Shown: positions 1 to 8,846, counted from the stretch's first letter. The stretch is 14,845 nt of DNA from Botryococcus braunii (GCA_002005505.1 KV908425.1:482421-497265); one strand, 5' to 3'. Made by a program: numbers and translations. The notes: a model not told the origin generated them from the letters alone.

Positions 1-163
1 ATTGTAAAGCAAGCTTAAGCTTGTTCTTATCACTCTAGCTGTGAACGTAAGACCAAAGCAAAAAACGTTGCATGGAAACCTGTTCCCTACGTTTCTTGTC
101 TTCTATCTCACCGCCTTGATCTGCAAGTTCTTGAGGCCAGCTCATTCATGTCCGGGTTCATGC

Positions 164-177
164 CCTAGGGCCCTAGG
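164..177. repeat. Perfect 14-bp palindrome
   Basis: CCTAGGGCCCTAGG equals its own reverse complement. It lies in the gene-less left end (1-1456), where I see no credible coding exon on either strand. Function unknown; it belongs to the palindrome population described in the findings. Confidence 0.7.
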
Positions 178-301
178 ACATAACTACGTGTCGTAACATA
201 TTTCGGTCCGTGACATGCCTGACTCTTGTGCGAAAAGGCGCGTCCTTCACCTGAGATACCAGGGCACCCTAGTAACATCTGCGCAACGCTTCGGTTTGGC
301 C

Positions 302-327
302 TTCCCTAGAACACGTGCTCTAGGGAA
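302..327. repeat. Inverted repeat with 9-bp arms
   Basis: The arms TTCCCTAGA and TCTAGGGAA are perfect complements. They enclose an 8-nt centre that itself contains CACGTG, so the 26-nt unit is a palindrome broken by one mismatched pair. No gene is adjacent. Confidence 0.65.
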
Positions 328-777
328 TGCGAAACTGAAGCGGTGCTCATATGTTACTAGCTAGTACACCTATAGGGTGACTATTCTCCCTCGAGATCCG
401 TCCGGCTCTACAGGAACTTGAAGCTGACGCATTTCTTACGAACATGGGTCGCGCGATCTAGATCTAGGTCTGACAAGAGTTATATAATCATGGGTAGAGT
501 TAACACCTCACTCATTCTTAGACGCGCGCGCATGCAAGTTCAATCTGCAGATCAATGCCTCACCTATAGCTAGCAGAATTACGGATTATCATTGCGGCAT
601 GTGTTGTTCATCAATATACCTGAACATGTTCTAGTATATGCACGTGCCTGCAGGGCCCCCGGGGCGTTCAACTTGGGCCGCTTGGCATGCCGGCACCCGG
701 TAGCTACCATTGTTAATTATACTTACCTTATAAGGGGCTGCCGGTGATCACCCTTAAAATGAATACATTTAGTTTAA

Positions 778-868
778 GCCCCTTTATATGGCCCCTTTAT
801 ATTTCAATTGTAATGTAAATAAATAAATAAACAAACAAACAAATAAATTAAATAAATAAATAAATAAG
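778..868. repeat. GCCCCTTTATAT duplication followed by (TAAA)n tract
   Basis: The 12-mer GCCCCTTTATAT occurs at 778-789 and again at 791-802. After a short spacer comes an AAAT/AAAC tetranucleotide tract (about 815-868), then an A+T-rich stretch to about 945. A tetranucleotide tail of this sort can mark the 3' end of a non-LTR retroelement, but no coding sequence or SINE body is recognisable upstream. I call only the simple repeat. Confidence 0.6.
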
Positions 869-960
869 TTTTTATTATTATAATTTCACTATATTTTATT
901 ATAATATAATGTTATAATCAAATAATATTATATTATAATGATGGACTTTGCCAGCATGTA

Positions 961-989
961 CGGGCACGTGGCCATTGTGCACGTGCCCG
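961..989. repeat. Inverted repeat, 10-bp arms
   Basis: CGGGCACGTG (961-970) pairs with CACGTGCCCG (980-989) across a 9-nt loop. Each arm also carries a CACGTG hexamer. No gene is seen around it. Confidence 0.65.
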
Positions 990-1090
990 ATGGCGTCACA
1001 TGCTACCATATATCTTGATATGATCTGTGCACAATTTATTGTGTACGTGGCCGCATGCATGTCTTCGAGTATTGGAAACAAGCTCCTTAA

Positions 1091-1120
1091 GGTTACAGAT
1101 CGTAATTACGATCTGTAACC
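1091..1120. repeat. Perfect 30-bp palindrome
   Basis: The sequence starting GGTTACAGATCG and ending CGATCTGTAACC is exactly self-complementary over 30 bp with no loop. The following bases (GTAACCGATG...) resemble a second site at 2493, which suggests a small dispersed repeat family. No open frame of interest overlaps it. Confidence 0.85.
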
Positions 1121-1231
1121 GATGTTATAACCGATGCCGTGGTTTTGAAGCACTTAAAACGGATCACACCTACAGGTAAGAACTGCATGCATATAGATGC
1201 GCATTTATGTGTATCTGAGACTTTTGGAAGT

Positions 1232-1261
1232 AATAAAACTCCTGGACCCAGGAGTTTTATT
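1232..1261. repeat. Hairpin with 14-bp perfect arms and 2-nt spacer
   Basis: AATAAAACTCCTGG (1232-1245) and CCAGGAGTTTTATT (1248-1261) are perfect complements separated by AC. There is no T-tract or gene to make it a terminator. It is another near-palindrome of the left region. Confidence 0.8.
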
Positions 1262-1453
1262 GCTCCGGTGCGAAGATGGTGCATGCCCTTAAGGCTTTGC
1301 CAGCGCCGGTCTCCTATATATTAGACTTTTAACAGCAATAGTTGTACATGTAGAGATTGTATCGTAATTGTGTGTGTATCTGTTAGTGAACGGTTGCTGT
1401 ACTTCGAGAGTACTAGTACTGATTGAAGCAGTGGTTGCTTGTGAGTGACTGTC

Positions 1454-1605
<152 letters not shown>

Positions 1606-1665
1606 CCACCTTCTCTCCCTCTCTCCCCTTTCTCCCCACAGCCTGCATTCCCTCGAGGAGATAGC

Positions 1666-1728
1666 TCCCTCCGGAGGGATCCTCCCTCCCTTCCCTTTGT
1701 CGCCTCCCCCCTTGTAATTATAATTACA
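1666..1728. repeat. Two perfect palindromes (14 and 16 bp) in a C/T-rich stretch
   Basis: TCCCTCCGGAGGGA (1666-1679) and TGTAATTATAATTACA (1713-1728) are both exactly self-complementary. After the second there is a short direct duplication (AATTACAGCCAT, then AATTGCAGCCAT about 23 bp later). Confidence 0.7.
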
Positions 1729-1879
1729 GCCATTTTTACTACTAGTAATTGCAGCCATCCCTCCCTGCCTCCCTTTCTCTCTCCCCCAACCGCTTTTTCT
1801 CTCACCATCTCTACACCCTCTAGGGATCCCCAGGTCTTCCACCAGGTCTTTTTCCATACTGCTTCAATGTTTTTCACAC

Positions 1880-1880
<1 letters not shown>

Positions 1881-1919
<39 letters not shown>

Positions 1920-1936
1920 ATGTGTGTGTGTGTGTG

Positions 1937-2024
<88 letters not shown>

Positions 2025-2046
2025 TGTGTGTGTGCGCGCGCGCGTG
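1881..2046. repeat. (GT)n microsatellite ending in (GC)n
   Basis: A GT tract of about 150 bp has single-base interruptions (GGATGT, GCGT, TATGT) and finishes in an alternating G/C block at 2034-2044. Alternating purine-pyrimidine of this type is the classical Z-DNA-prone sequence. Cys-Val and His-Thr reading frames over it are artefacts. Confidence 0.95.
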
Positions 2047-2196
2047 CATTTGTTGCAAGCGCGCGAGCATGCCAACGAGGACATGATAATGTACAGTCGC
2101 TGCAAGTGCTAAGGGTGAACTATCGATAAGAGATAGTACAAAATATTGACTCTTATTAATATGGTGTATACAGTACATCATACGTACGGACACCGG

Positions 2197-2259
2197 TGAC
2201 TGCAGTCAGCCAGACGGATACGTCTGCCTCATGAGGTATAGATATGTAGTATGATCATA
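2197..2259. repeat. Cluster of three small palindromes
   Basis: TGACTGCAGTCA (2197-2208) is perfect. CAGACG-GATA-CGTCTG (2211-2226) is a 6-bp-arm hairpin. GTATGATCATAC (2248-2259) is perfect. They lie within about 60 bp of each other just before a tandem repeat. Confidence 0.6.
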
Positions 2260-2273
2260 CAGGCATGGACATG

Positions 2274-2390
2274 TTGTATGATCATTTAGACATGTGTATA
2301 TATATATGTGTATATATTGTATGATCATTTAGATCATTTAGACATGTGTATATATATATATGTGTATATATTGTATGATCATTTAGACAT
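2274..2390. repeat. Short tandem repeat, about 2.3 copies of a 44-53 bp unit
   Basis: A unit beginning TTGTATGATCATTTAGACAT and continuing as an AT/GT-alternating tail starts at 2274, 2318 and 2371. The second copy has an internal ATCATTTAG duplication and a longer TA tract, and the third is truncated. The TGATCA core links it to the neighbouring palindromes. Confidence 0.75.
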
Positions 2391-2411
2391 GTATATACAG
2401 GTGTGTACATA

Positions 2412-2460
2412 CATACTACGTAGTATGATCTTACATGTACAGGTATACCTGTACATGTAA
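2412..2460. repeat. Two adjacent perfect palindromes (16 bp and 30 bp)
   Basis: CATACTACGTAGTATG (2412-2427) is followed after 3 nt by a perfect 30-bp palindrome (2431-2460) that starts TTACATGTACAGGTA and ends with its exact complement. Neither has a loop. No coding frame is associated. Confidence 0.85.
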
Positions 2461-2481
2461 AGATAAATCTACATATCAGAA

Positions 2482-2523
2482 GGTTACCAATTGTAACCGA
2501 TGCTGATTCTTTGAAGCAACTTA
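2482..2523. repeat. Second copy of a small dispersed repeat (compare 1115-1156)
   Basis: GGTTAC-CAATT-GTAACC is an inverted repeat followed by CGATGCTGATTCTTTGAAGCAACTTA. The stretch after the palindrome at 1091-1120 reads TAACCGATGCCGTGGTTTTG then AAGCACTTA, a clear but imperfect match. Both copies therefore combine a GGTTAC palindrome with the same right-hand tail. Confidence 0.5.
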
Positions 2524-2616
2524 GAATGAAGAGTGAAGCAACTTGTTAATTATCACAGGAGGACGACATTGCCGCATGAAGGCTAGACTCAGTCAGATCT
2601 GCTCTACTCTATATAC

Positions 2617-2718
2617 ACCACGTACGTGGTACCATATATATGTGCATGCGCATTCGCATGGCATGGTTTGTAAAGTGGGAACGGGGCATAGTAATTCCCA
2701 TGTACCTTCTATAGAAGG
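2617..2718. repeat. Two perfect 14-bp palindromes
   Basis: ACCACGTACGTGGT (2617-2630) and CCTTCTATAGAAGG (2705-2718) are self-complementary. The second lies about 16 bp before the telomere-like tract. Confidence 0.65.
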
Positions 2719-2734
2719 CCGGAAACCAACTTGG

Positions 2735-2787
2735 TAAACCCTAAACCCTACACCCCAAACATAAACCCTAACCATAAACCCTAAGCC
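2735..2787 (-). repeat. Degenerate interstitial telomere-like repeat (TTTAGGG type)
   Basis: On the plus strand, TAAACCC units occur twice in perfect tandem and then as TACACCC, ATAAACCC, TAACC, ATAAACCC and TAAGCCC. This is the CCCTAAA (TTTAGGG) pattern of plants and several algae, decayed and flanked by unrelated sequence on both sides. It is therefore interstitial, not a chromosome end. Confidence 0.75.
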
Positions 2788-2897
2788 CTTATCCCCTAAA
2801 ATCTGTTTTAAGCAGACAGGATTAAGTTGAGATACTGGCCATTATCTCCCATGGTCTTGACTGCTCTCACAGCCATCAAACCTCGGTCCCCGACCTG

Positions 2898-2913
2898 CCT
2901 CCGGATCCGGAGG
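2898..2913. repeat. Perfect 16-bp palindrome
   Basis: CCTCCGGATCCGGAGG is exactly self-complementary. It sits in an open but unrecognised stretch (2827-3204) whose translation shows no family motif, so I do not call a gene there. Confidence 0.7.
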
Positions 2914-3046
2914 TCCGGAAATCCCGATATATATATAGGATCACGTGCATGGAAGGCGCAGGTTACAGCTGCACGACCCTCGGCCATGGGCCAGGACCCA
3001 CGTGGTCACGTGGTAGTGCACTGGCCAGGACCGAGCATGCAAGGGG

Positions 3047-3114
3047 CCACGCTGGCTACCTCAGATCACGATGGTAATAACTATCACCATCGTGATCCGA
3101 GGTATCCAGTGTGG
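3047..3114. repeat. Long imperfect hairpin, about 29-bp stem and 10-nt loop
   Basis: The left arm (3047-3075, core GATCACGATGGT) and right arm (3086-3114, core ACCATCGTGATC) pair over about 29 positions with three mismatches, around the loop AATAACTATC. The size is in the range of a small-RNA precursor or a MITE remnant, but there is no independent support for either. Confidence 0.75.
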
Positions 3115-3172
3115 AACTTGAATGTCCGGCCCATTTGCAAAGCTTTAGTGTGGCCACTTGAATGTCCGGCCC
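3109..3172. repeat. Direct repeat, two copies with a 40-bp period
   Basis: ACTTGAATGTCCGGCCC occurs exactly at 3116-3132 and 3156-3172, each preceded by GTGTGG one or two bases upstream. The first copy overlaps the foot of the 3047-3114 hairpin. Confidence 0.8.
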
Positions 3173-3332
3173 TAAAGGCATGGAAGAGTTGTTATAATGA
3201 TTAACAGCATTTACAATTAATTAACAAAAGTTAATTAGCGCCACCCGACCGAGGGTGTCAAGGCCTCATCGTTACAACCGGGTACCCTTCTCCACTAAGA
3301 TGCTTGCGCATGCCGTCCGATGCAATATAATG

Positions 3333-3333
<1 letters not shown>

Positions 3334-3409
<76 letters not shown>

Positions 3410-3436
3410 CACATATGTGTGGGTGCACCCACACAT
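3334..3436. repeat. (GT)n microsatellite with a perfect 22-bp palindrome at its right end
   Basis: GT repeats run from 3334 to 3406. After TATACACAT comes a perfect palindrome at 3415-3436 centred on GGGTGCACCC. No genuine coding region overlaps. Confidence 0.9.
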
Positions 3437-3537
3437 GTGTTCACACGCGGGTGGGTGGATGCACGCTCGCACATACGCATATGTGTGGCTTGTGGCCAGT
3501 GCTTGCTAGATTTGTAACCGTACAACGCGGTGAGGCT

Positions 3538-3555
3538 CTGTCATGCGCATGACAG
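3538..3555. repeat. Perfect 18-bp palindrome
   Basis: CTGTCATGCGCATGACAG is exactly self-complementary. The surrounding 3437-3936 stretch has no recognisable gene or RNA. Confidence 0.75.
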
Positions 3556-3935
3556 CATGCTCTAGAGGCCTTCTAGTCCTAGGACACTGGCTGTCAACAA
3601 TCAAGCCATAATTATGTAAATAATGAAGACAAGGCTCCTGAGGTCAGTCGCATATGAGACGTATTTCGTGGGTAGCCACCCACTCCATGGACACAGCATT
3701 GTCTTCTCAGCTTGCCGCGCATGCACGACTTGCCAGCATTTGCGACAAAATCCTTTGTCACAGTGTAGGCCATGTGGTCCATGGGTGCGCTGTTGGAGGC
3801 AGTAAGGCTTCCATGCTTCCTATTGTAGCGTAACACGCTTGATCAATTGAGTGTTTTGGCGCCAGCGCTGGTTGTGTCTCACTCGGGCCTCGTTTTGTTT
3901 TCCTACGGAATTTGTCTAAACATTCGTCCACGTCC

Positions 3936-4591
<656 letters not shown>

Positions 4592-4723
4592 TTGTATTGG
4601 GGTAGGGGGTGTGGTAGCCTGTCTTCATCGTTATCGCCCATGGGCCATGCGTAAACTTCTTTTTTATCAAGCATCTTTTGTATTTTCCACCAAGAGTTTC
4701 TTCTGGATGCTTCTTTGGAAAAG

Positions 4724-4724
<1 letters not shown>

Positions 4725-4807
<83 letters not shown>
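4725..4807. repeat. (GT)n microsatellite ending in (CG)4
   Basis: An uninterrupted GT tract ends in CGCGCGCG at 4799-4806. It is separated from the 3937-4591 tract by about 130 bp of unique sequence. Confidence 0.95.
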
Positions 4808-4810
<3 letters not shown>

Positions 4811-4839
4811 GGTCTGTGGGCGTAGGTGGATGGGATGGG

Positions 4840-4863
4840 GCTTGTAGAATGCATTCTACAAGC
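4840..4863. repeat. Perfect 24-bp palindrome
   Basis: The arm GCTTGTAGAATG (4840-4851) is followed directly by its exact complement, ending at 4863. The first 15 bases of the palindrome recur at 13423-13437 inside intron 4 of the dehydrogenase gene. Confidence 0.85.
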
Positions 4864-5750
4864 ATATGGCCACACCTGGTGTCTATTCGACACAATTATG
4901 TTGCATGGAATTAGTGATTGTCACCTTAATGTTCAAAGAAAGATCACCAAACAAGTCTCCCCAGTGGAGTCCCCACACACACAGAAGTCTGGGGTCCCAA
5001 GACTGAGAATCGCCTGGAATCCTAAATCAACTGGGTCGTAGCCCTAAAGCAGAGTTAGCCCCAAACCAGTCTTCCCCTTCCGTGCAGGGGCACAGGTTAG
5101 CCACTAGTATTGTGTATATCGTGGCTTCAACTTTCGACTTGCATTGCTGCGCATATGCTGTGTGCACACGTTTACAAATCAATATGCATAGATATCTACA
5201 TATGAAGGAAAGGAAGGAATATTACATCCAGGACCAGCTACTACCGCACCGCACCGCACCTGGGAGAGTTAGATAGCTCTCAGTCAATAATTTGGCAACC
5301 CCTTGAAGGTCTTCTTGCCACATAAACGTTTGTACAGATCGACTCCTTTGTTGAAAAAGATGCTTAAATTGCTGCCATATGCAAGTATCTACCACACGCA
5401 TGTACATACACATGTACATTTGAAAAAAATGTCATCGACATGAAGGATGTGGCCAAAATGAGTATCAAAGCACAGCCTTTAAAGTCTGTATTCCAGAAGC
5501 ATTGGGCAATCATAACTGGCCATTTCTAGCCTGTATAGTTCCTCTTGCGCTCACTTGCCTTTGGCCTACATTAAGGTCTACGAGACACTATATCACGATG
5601 CTCTCTGCAAGCTTCTGCAACACAGAGCTAGACAGTACATGTTTTTCAGTGCTGCCAAACATGTTTCTATTGGCTAAGCCAAGTCTACTTCTTGTGAGCG
5701 TTATGAGCATCTGATCAAGACTCAGGTCAGCATTTTATGCTAATCCAACG

Positions 5751-5803
5751 ATGTCGACGCAGAGGTTGAGGGTGCAACTTCTGCATCGACAGAGCGTCGA
5801 CAT
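5751..5803. repeat. Nested hairpin with alternative right arms
   Basis: GTCGACGCAGAGGTTG (5753-5768) pairs with CAACTTCTGCATCGAC (5775-5790), 16 bp with two mismatches and a 6-nt loop. Alternatively ATGTCGACGC (5751-5760) pairs perfectly with GCGTCGACAT (5794-5803). The left arm can thus choose between two partners. No evidence of a switch function. Confidence 0.65.
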
Positions 5804-6050
5804 GTCCCAGCAGTTCATTTACTTGAACCGCACATGATCCTTTCTCGTTATCCAGAGTAGATAATTGGCCTGTCTAGAAGCAGAGATGTCCAATTGCTGA
5901 CATCATGTATATACTTGCTGCATCATATATGCGCCCCCCGCCCCCCCCCTCCGGGGCAGGGCAGTGCATCCTTCATCAAGTTCATGACCAAAAAGAGACA
6001 AAGTAATTGGAGAAGACTGAGAGCGGTTGCAAGGTTGTATGGTCAAACTT

Positions 6051-6097
6051 GTTGCAGTACTGCAACTGTTGAAGGTCATCCACATCTGATGACCTTC
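6051..6097. repeat. Perfect 16-bp palindrome followed by a 10-bp-arm hairpin
   Basis: GTTGCAGTACTGCAAC (6051-6066) is exactly self-complementary. GAAGGTCATC (6071-6080) pairs with GATGACCTTC (6088-6097) across a 7-nt loop. Confidence 0.7.
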
Positions 6098-6869
6098 CCA
6101 CAACATGTGAGTGCCAGGACCTTTGGCAGGTCTTTGATTGAACGCTCGAAAGCGAAAGGACAAACTCGTGCTGAATATTTAAAGCTCGAAGATGGCCCTC
6201 CATCGACGTGACATACAAGAGTTTCTTAAGGTGACCTAGGTTTGACTGCCTTAACACAAAATTTCTGAGACTTAGGTTGACATTTTGACCCAAAGGCAGC
6301 TGCAAGCACTTGAGCAAATGTGTATGTGCTTATGCATATCTTCTTGAGGATTGTCAACCACACGGTCCATGTGCAAGCCTAAGCTGCTCAAGAGAAGGTG
6401 CAACCATGGGAGACTGCACTCTCCATTTCCAATGTTTCCAATTCAAGGAAAGAGACTGCCAATCCCTGCAAGGATAGTTTTGTACCTAATGTGGTCACAT
6501 GTCAGTAAGAGAGGGGGGATGAGGGAGAGGGGAGGGGGGACAGTGCGCACAACAGGTAGTGGTGGTGAAAGGGGACAGGAAAGTGAAGAAGAGGGGGGGG
6601 GGGGACACTATAGCTTGAGATCAATTTGGAGAAGGTGATCAAGAAACTCTCCTGAAAAAGCAGAACCCTTTGATAGAAATGCGGATTAACCGTTACCAGT
6701 GCAGGAGCAGCCTTTGAGAAGAGTCGTTGCTACACAATCAGGTTTGATACTTGAACAGGTGATGCATTCCGATCCAAGAAACAGAGAACAAGTTAGTTTC
6801 TGATGTGAACAACCCAGTGGCCTTTACATTTAGAAGCCCTGTGCGGGCCTATTGCTTTCCATTCATGGG

Positions 6870-6888
6870 TGGTGTTTAATAAACACCA
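6870..6888 (-). terminator. Histone mRNA 3' stem-loop of H2B
   Basis: On the H2B strand the sequence is TGGTGTTTATTAAACACCA, an 8-bp perfect stem with a 3-nt loop, 33 nt after the H2B stop and preceded by AAAAC. The same stem follows H2A with a different loop, which is strong internal evidence for a shared processing signal. In animals and some algae a stem-loop at this place replaces the poly(A) tail and binds SLBP. The stem starts GG and ends CC, as in that family. The exact loop size differs from the animal 6-bp/4-nt form. Confidence 0.88.
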
Positions 6889-6921
6889 GTTTTAATTTAG
6901 ACGAACATGATATACGCGTAT

Positions 6922-7392
6922 TTATGCCGATGTGAACTTCGTAACAGCCTTGGTTCCTTCTGAGACAGCGTGCTTCGCCAGCTCACCAGGCAGTATCAGT
7001 CGTACGGCAGTCTGGATCTCGCGAGAGGTAACCGTGGGCTTCTTGTTGTAACGCGCCAGAACAGCGGTCTCTGTTGCGATCTGTACCCATGAGTACAAAA
7101 AATTAGCATGTTTCGAAATGTACAAATGTATGGTTAAGCTTGCTTTACCGGTGCGTGTGTCAGGACTCGTCCTAGAATTGAGCACAATGCTTACCTTCTC
7201 GAAGATATCGTTAATGAAAGAGTTGAGGATGCTCATAGCCTTCGATGAAATTCCAGTGTCCGGGTGGACCTGCTTCAACACCTTGTAGATGTATATTTTG
7301 TAGGTCTCATGCTTGCTAAGCTTCCGCTTTTTGGCTCCGCCAGCCTTGGCGGCAACCTTCTTGGCAGGCTTCTTCTCAGCTTTGGGTGCCAT
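6922..7392 (-). CDS. Histone H2B, two exons (7392-7195, 7080-6922)
   Basis: Core histone that pairs with H2A in the nucleosome. Exon 1 encodes 66 residues: a Lys/Ala-rich N-terminal tail starting [12 protein letters not shown], then the histone fold from about residue 27 with [13 protein letters not shown] and [10 protein letters not shown]. Exon 2 encodes [20 protein letters not shown], then [17 protein letters not shown] and the end KFTSA, with TAA at 6922-6924. The 118-aa product has a short tail for the family. The intron (7194-7081, 114 nt) is phase 0, begins GTAAGC, ends ACAG and falls exactly in FEK|IATE, so the joined product is collinear with known H2Bs. The start is chosen because the tail matches the family there; an in-frame open extension upstream is unlike H2B. 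The C-terminal Lys of AVTKFTS, the usual ubiquitylation site, is present. H2A lies head to head. Confidence 0.96.
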   Translation of the reverse strand: MAPKAEKKPAKKVAAKAGGAKKRKLSKHETYKIYIYKVLKQVHPDTGISSKAMSILNSFINDIFEKVSIVLNSRTSPDTRTGKASLTIHLYISKHANFLYSWVQIATETAVLARYNKKPTVTSREIQTAVRLILPGELAKHAVSEGTKAVTKFTSA

Positions 7393-7686
7393 TGCTTCGG
7401 ATTTGAGTGAAAGTTGTATAATGTGACTGACTGAAAATTTCTGTCTGAGCTGCAGGTATTTTTGAACTCCACAGAGCAACTGGCAAGGCTCTTGCGGGCC
7501 AATCAGCCATCGCCATTCAAAATGGGGGTCTGATTCACGTGGGCTTGTTGACTGCTCTAATTGGTCGGGCCGCAGCGCAAGGGGGCGACATCGGCCCTGA
7601 TGTCTGCCTTCCGCGGATGGAGCCGTTAACAACATCACACAGGACACTTCCAATAACTATTTGAGGCTTTAAAATAACTTGCAAAT
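7393..7686. promoter_or_regulatory. Shared bidirectional H2B-H2A promoter
   Basis: The 294 bp between the two start codons contain CCAAT at 7499-7503 and 7650-7654, an inverted CCAAT (ATTGG) at 7560-7564, and CGCGGATG at 7612-7619, one base from the plant histone octamer CGCGGATC. There is also a CACGTG G-box at 7536-7541 and a small palindrome CCATTCAAAATGG at 7513-7525. A/T-rich stretches near each start (TTGTATAAT around 7414-7422; TTTAAAATAA around 7669-7678) lie too close to the start codons to be conventional TATA boxes unless the leaders are nearly absent. Divergent H2A-H2B sharing suggests S-phase co-expression, which is inference. Confidence 0.75.
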
Positions 7687-8156
7687 ATGACAGGACGGGG
7701 TAAGGGAAAGACCGCTGGCAAGAAGTCTGTCAGCAAGAGCGCTAAGGCTGGACTCCAATTTCCCGTTGGCCGTATTGCCCGCTACTTGAAGAAGGGCAAG
7801 TACGCTAGCCGCATCGGAGCTGGAGCCCCGGTCTATCTTGCTGCTGTGCTGGAATACCTGGCGGCCGAAGTTCTCGAGCTAGCTGGAAATGCTGCCAGAG
7901 ACAACAAGAAGAACCGCATCGTGAGTCTCCACCAAGTGGCCTCATCGAAACCCTTTGTTTAATTTATCGGTAAATTTTGTTTGGCTTAACGGTCTGATGG
8001 GTGTTATAGGTTCCCCGGCACATTCAATTAGCGGTTCGTAACGACGAGGAACTGAGCAAGCTGCTTTCTGGTGTGACCATTGCCGCCGGTGGCGTGCTGC
8101 CCAACATCCACTCAGTTCTGTTGCCAAAGAAATCCGGCAAGAAGGAGGAGGCTTAA
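7687..8156 (+). CDS. Histone H2A, two exons (7687-7920, 8010-8156)
   Basis: Core histone H2A, 126 aa. Exon 1 (78 codons) begins [20 protein letters not shown], then [20 protein letters not shown] and [20 protein letters not shown], ending NKKNRI. The 89-nt phase-0 intron begins GTGAGT and ends ATAG. Exon 2 begins [20 protein letters not shown] and ends [14 protein letters not shown], with TAA at 8154-8156. Acidic-patch residues E56, E61, E64, D90, E91 and E92 (counting Met as 1) are in place. The RYLKKGKYA and PNIH forms resemble green-lineage H2As. The C terminus lacks the SQ(E/D) motif of H2A.X, and the body lacks H2A.Z features, so this is a canonical replication-type H2A. A histone stem-loop follows 26 nt after the stop, and H2B lies head to head. 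Confidence 0.97.
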
Positions 8157-8181
8157 AAGTCTTTCAGAACTATCTTCAAAC

Positions 8182-8200
8182 TGGTGTTTTCTAAACACCA
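8182..8200 (+). terminator. Histone mRNA 3' stem-loop of H2A
   Basis: TGGTGTTTTCTAAACACCA forms an 8-bp stem with a TCT loop (or 6 bp with a 5-nt loop), 26 nt after the H2A stop and preceded by CAAAC. The stem is identical to the one after H2B while the loop differs, consistent with selection on the structure. It is expected to direct 3' end formation of a non-polyadenylated histone mRNA through SLBP, by analogy with the known family. Confidence 0.9.
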
Positions 8201-8583
8201 CCCCAACGGAGGAATGTCGTCATGGGTTATGTATATAGCTTGTTCAGTGCAAGGTTTCAATCTCTGCTTCGTGTGTCTCCTTGCTGCTATCATGGAATAG
8301 TAACCCAAATATTTCACTTCTTGTTGTCCACCCCTGTGATTCTGCGAGGCTGTTGTCAAGGTCGTTCACTCTCCTGGATCAGATTCCAATCCAGTACCTT
8401 ACCATGCCTGGATATCGCTTTGCTTTGTAGTGGCTTATACACACATGTCCAGGCCTTGTGGTCTAGCCTTACATTTCAATTACAATACAGGTCGAAGACA
8501 ACTGTGTGCCCCTCGTCCACCAGATGCTCAATGAACTGGCATGTACTAGTGTCAAGGCATAAGCTTATGTAACTAGGCGTGCA

Positions 8584-8584
<1 letters not shown>

Positions 8585-8625
<41 letters not shown>

Positions 8626-8684
8626 TGTGTGTGTGTGTGTCTGTCTGGTGTGTGTGTGTCTGTCTGGTGTGTGTGTGTCTGTCT

Positions 8685-8762
<78 letters not shown>

Positions 8763-8838
8763 TGTGTGTGTGTTCGTGTGTGTGTTTGTGTTCGTGTGTT
8801 TGGGTTTGTGTTTGTGTTTGTGTTTGTGTTTGTGTCTG
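8585..8838. repeat. (GT)n array with an internal 17-bp minisatellite and a (TTTGTG)n tail
   Basis: GT repeats are interrupted at 8641-8691 by three exact copies of CTGTCTGGTGTGTGTGT (period 17). They continue as pure GT to about 8760 and then grade into TTCGTG and TTTGTG hexamers until about 8838. The grading suggests successive replication-slippage variants. Confidence 0.93.
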
Positions 8839-8846
8839 GGGGTGCC

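Larger units (their letters stand above)
4864..6869. other. Gene-less stretch between repeat block and H2B
   Basis: About 2 kb with no coding exon I can support. The longest open frames (for example 5894-6211 plus, 5982-6317 minus) have no family motif and no splice-site-bounded continuation. Visible features are the two inverted repeats listed separately, a C-rich block at 5934-5951 and a G-rich block at 6511-6604 with several runs of four or more G, which has G-quadruplex potential. Confidence 0.55.

Noticed and set aside
1159..1183. CAG|GTAAGA splice-donor-like site suggesting an exon before it
   Set aside because: The upstream open stretch is short, has no family similarity and no partner acceptor or exon could be found.
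2735..2787. True telomere or contig end
   Set aside because: The tract is short, degenerate and has unrelated sequence on both sides.
2827..3204. 125-codon open frame
   Set aside because: It runs through a perfect palindrome, a long hairpin and a direct repeat, and shows no domain; likely an open frame by chance.
5894..6317. Overlapping 105- and 111-codon frames on opposite strands
   Set aside because: No motif, a low-complexity proline run, and both strands open; no splice-bounded continuation was seen.
6351..6638. 95-codon frame ending in a Gly/Arg/Glu-rich stretch
   Set aside because: The second half is a G-rich low-complexity tract, and the first half shows no recognisable family.
6922..7653. 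Longer minus-strand frame giving H2B an N-terminal extension of 87 residues, with the intron read through
   Set aside because: The extension is unlike any H2B tail, lies in the promoter, and the read-through part interrupts the histone fold; canonical GT-AG splicing restores FEK|IATE exactly.
7687..8156. H2A.X or H2A.Z variant
   Set aside because: The C terminus is KKSGKKEEA without an SQ(E/D) motif, and the core is canonical H2A.
8641..8691. CRISPR-like array (three 17-bp repeats)
   Set aside because: The repeats are contiguous, without unique spacers, and are variants of the surrounding GT microsatellite in a eukaryotic genome.
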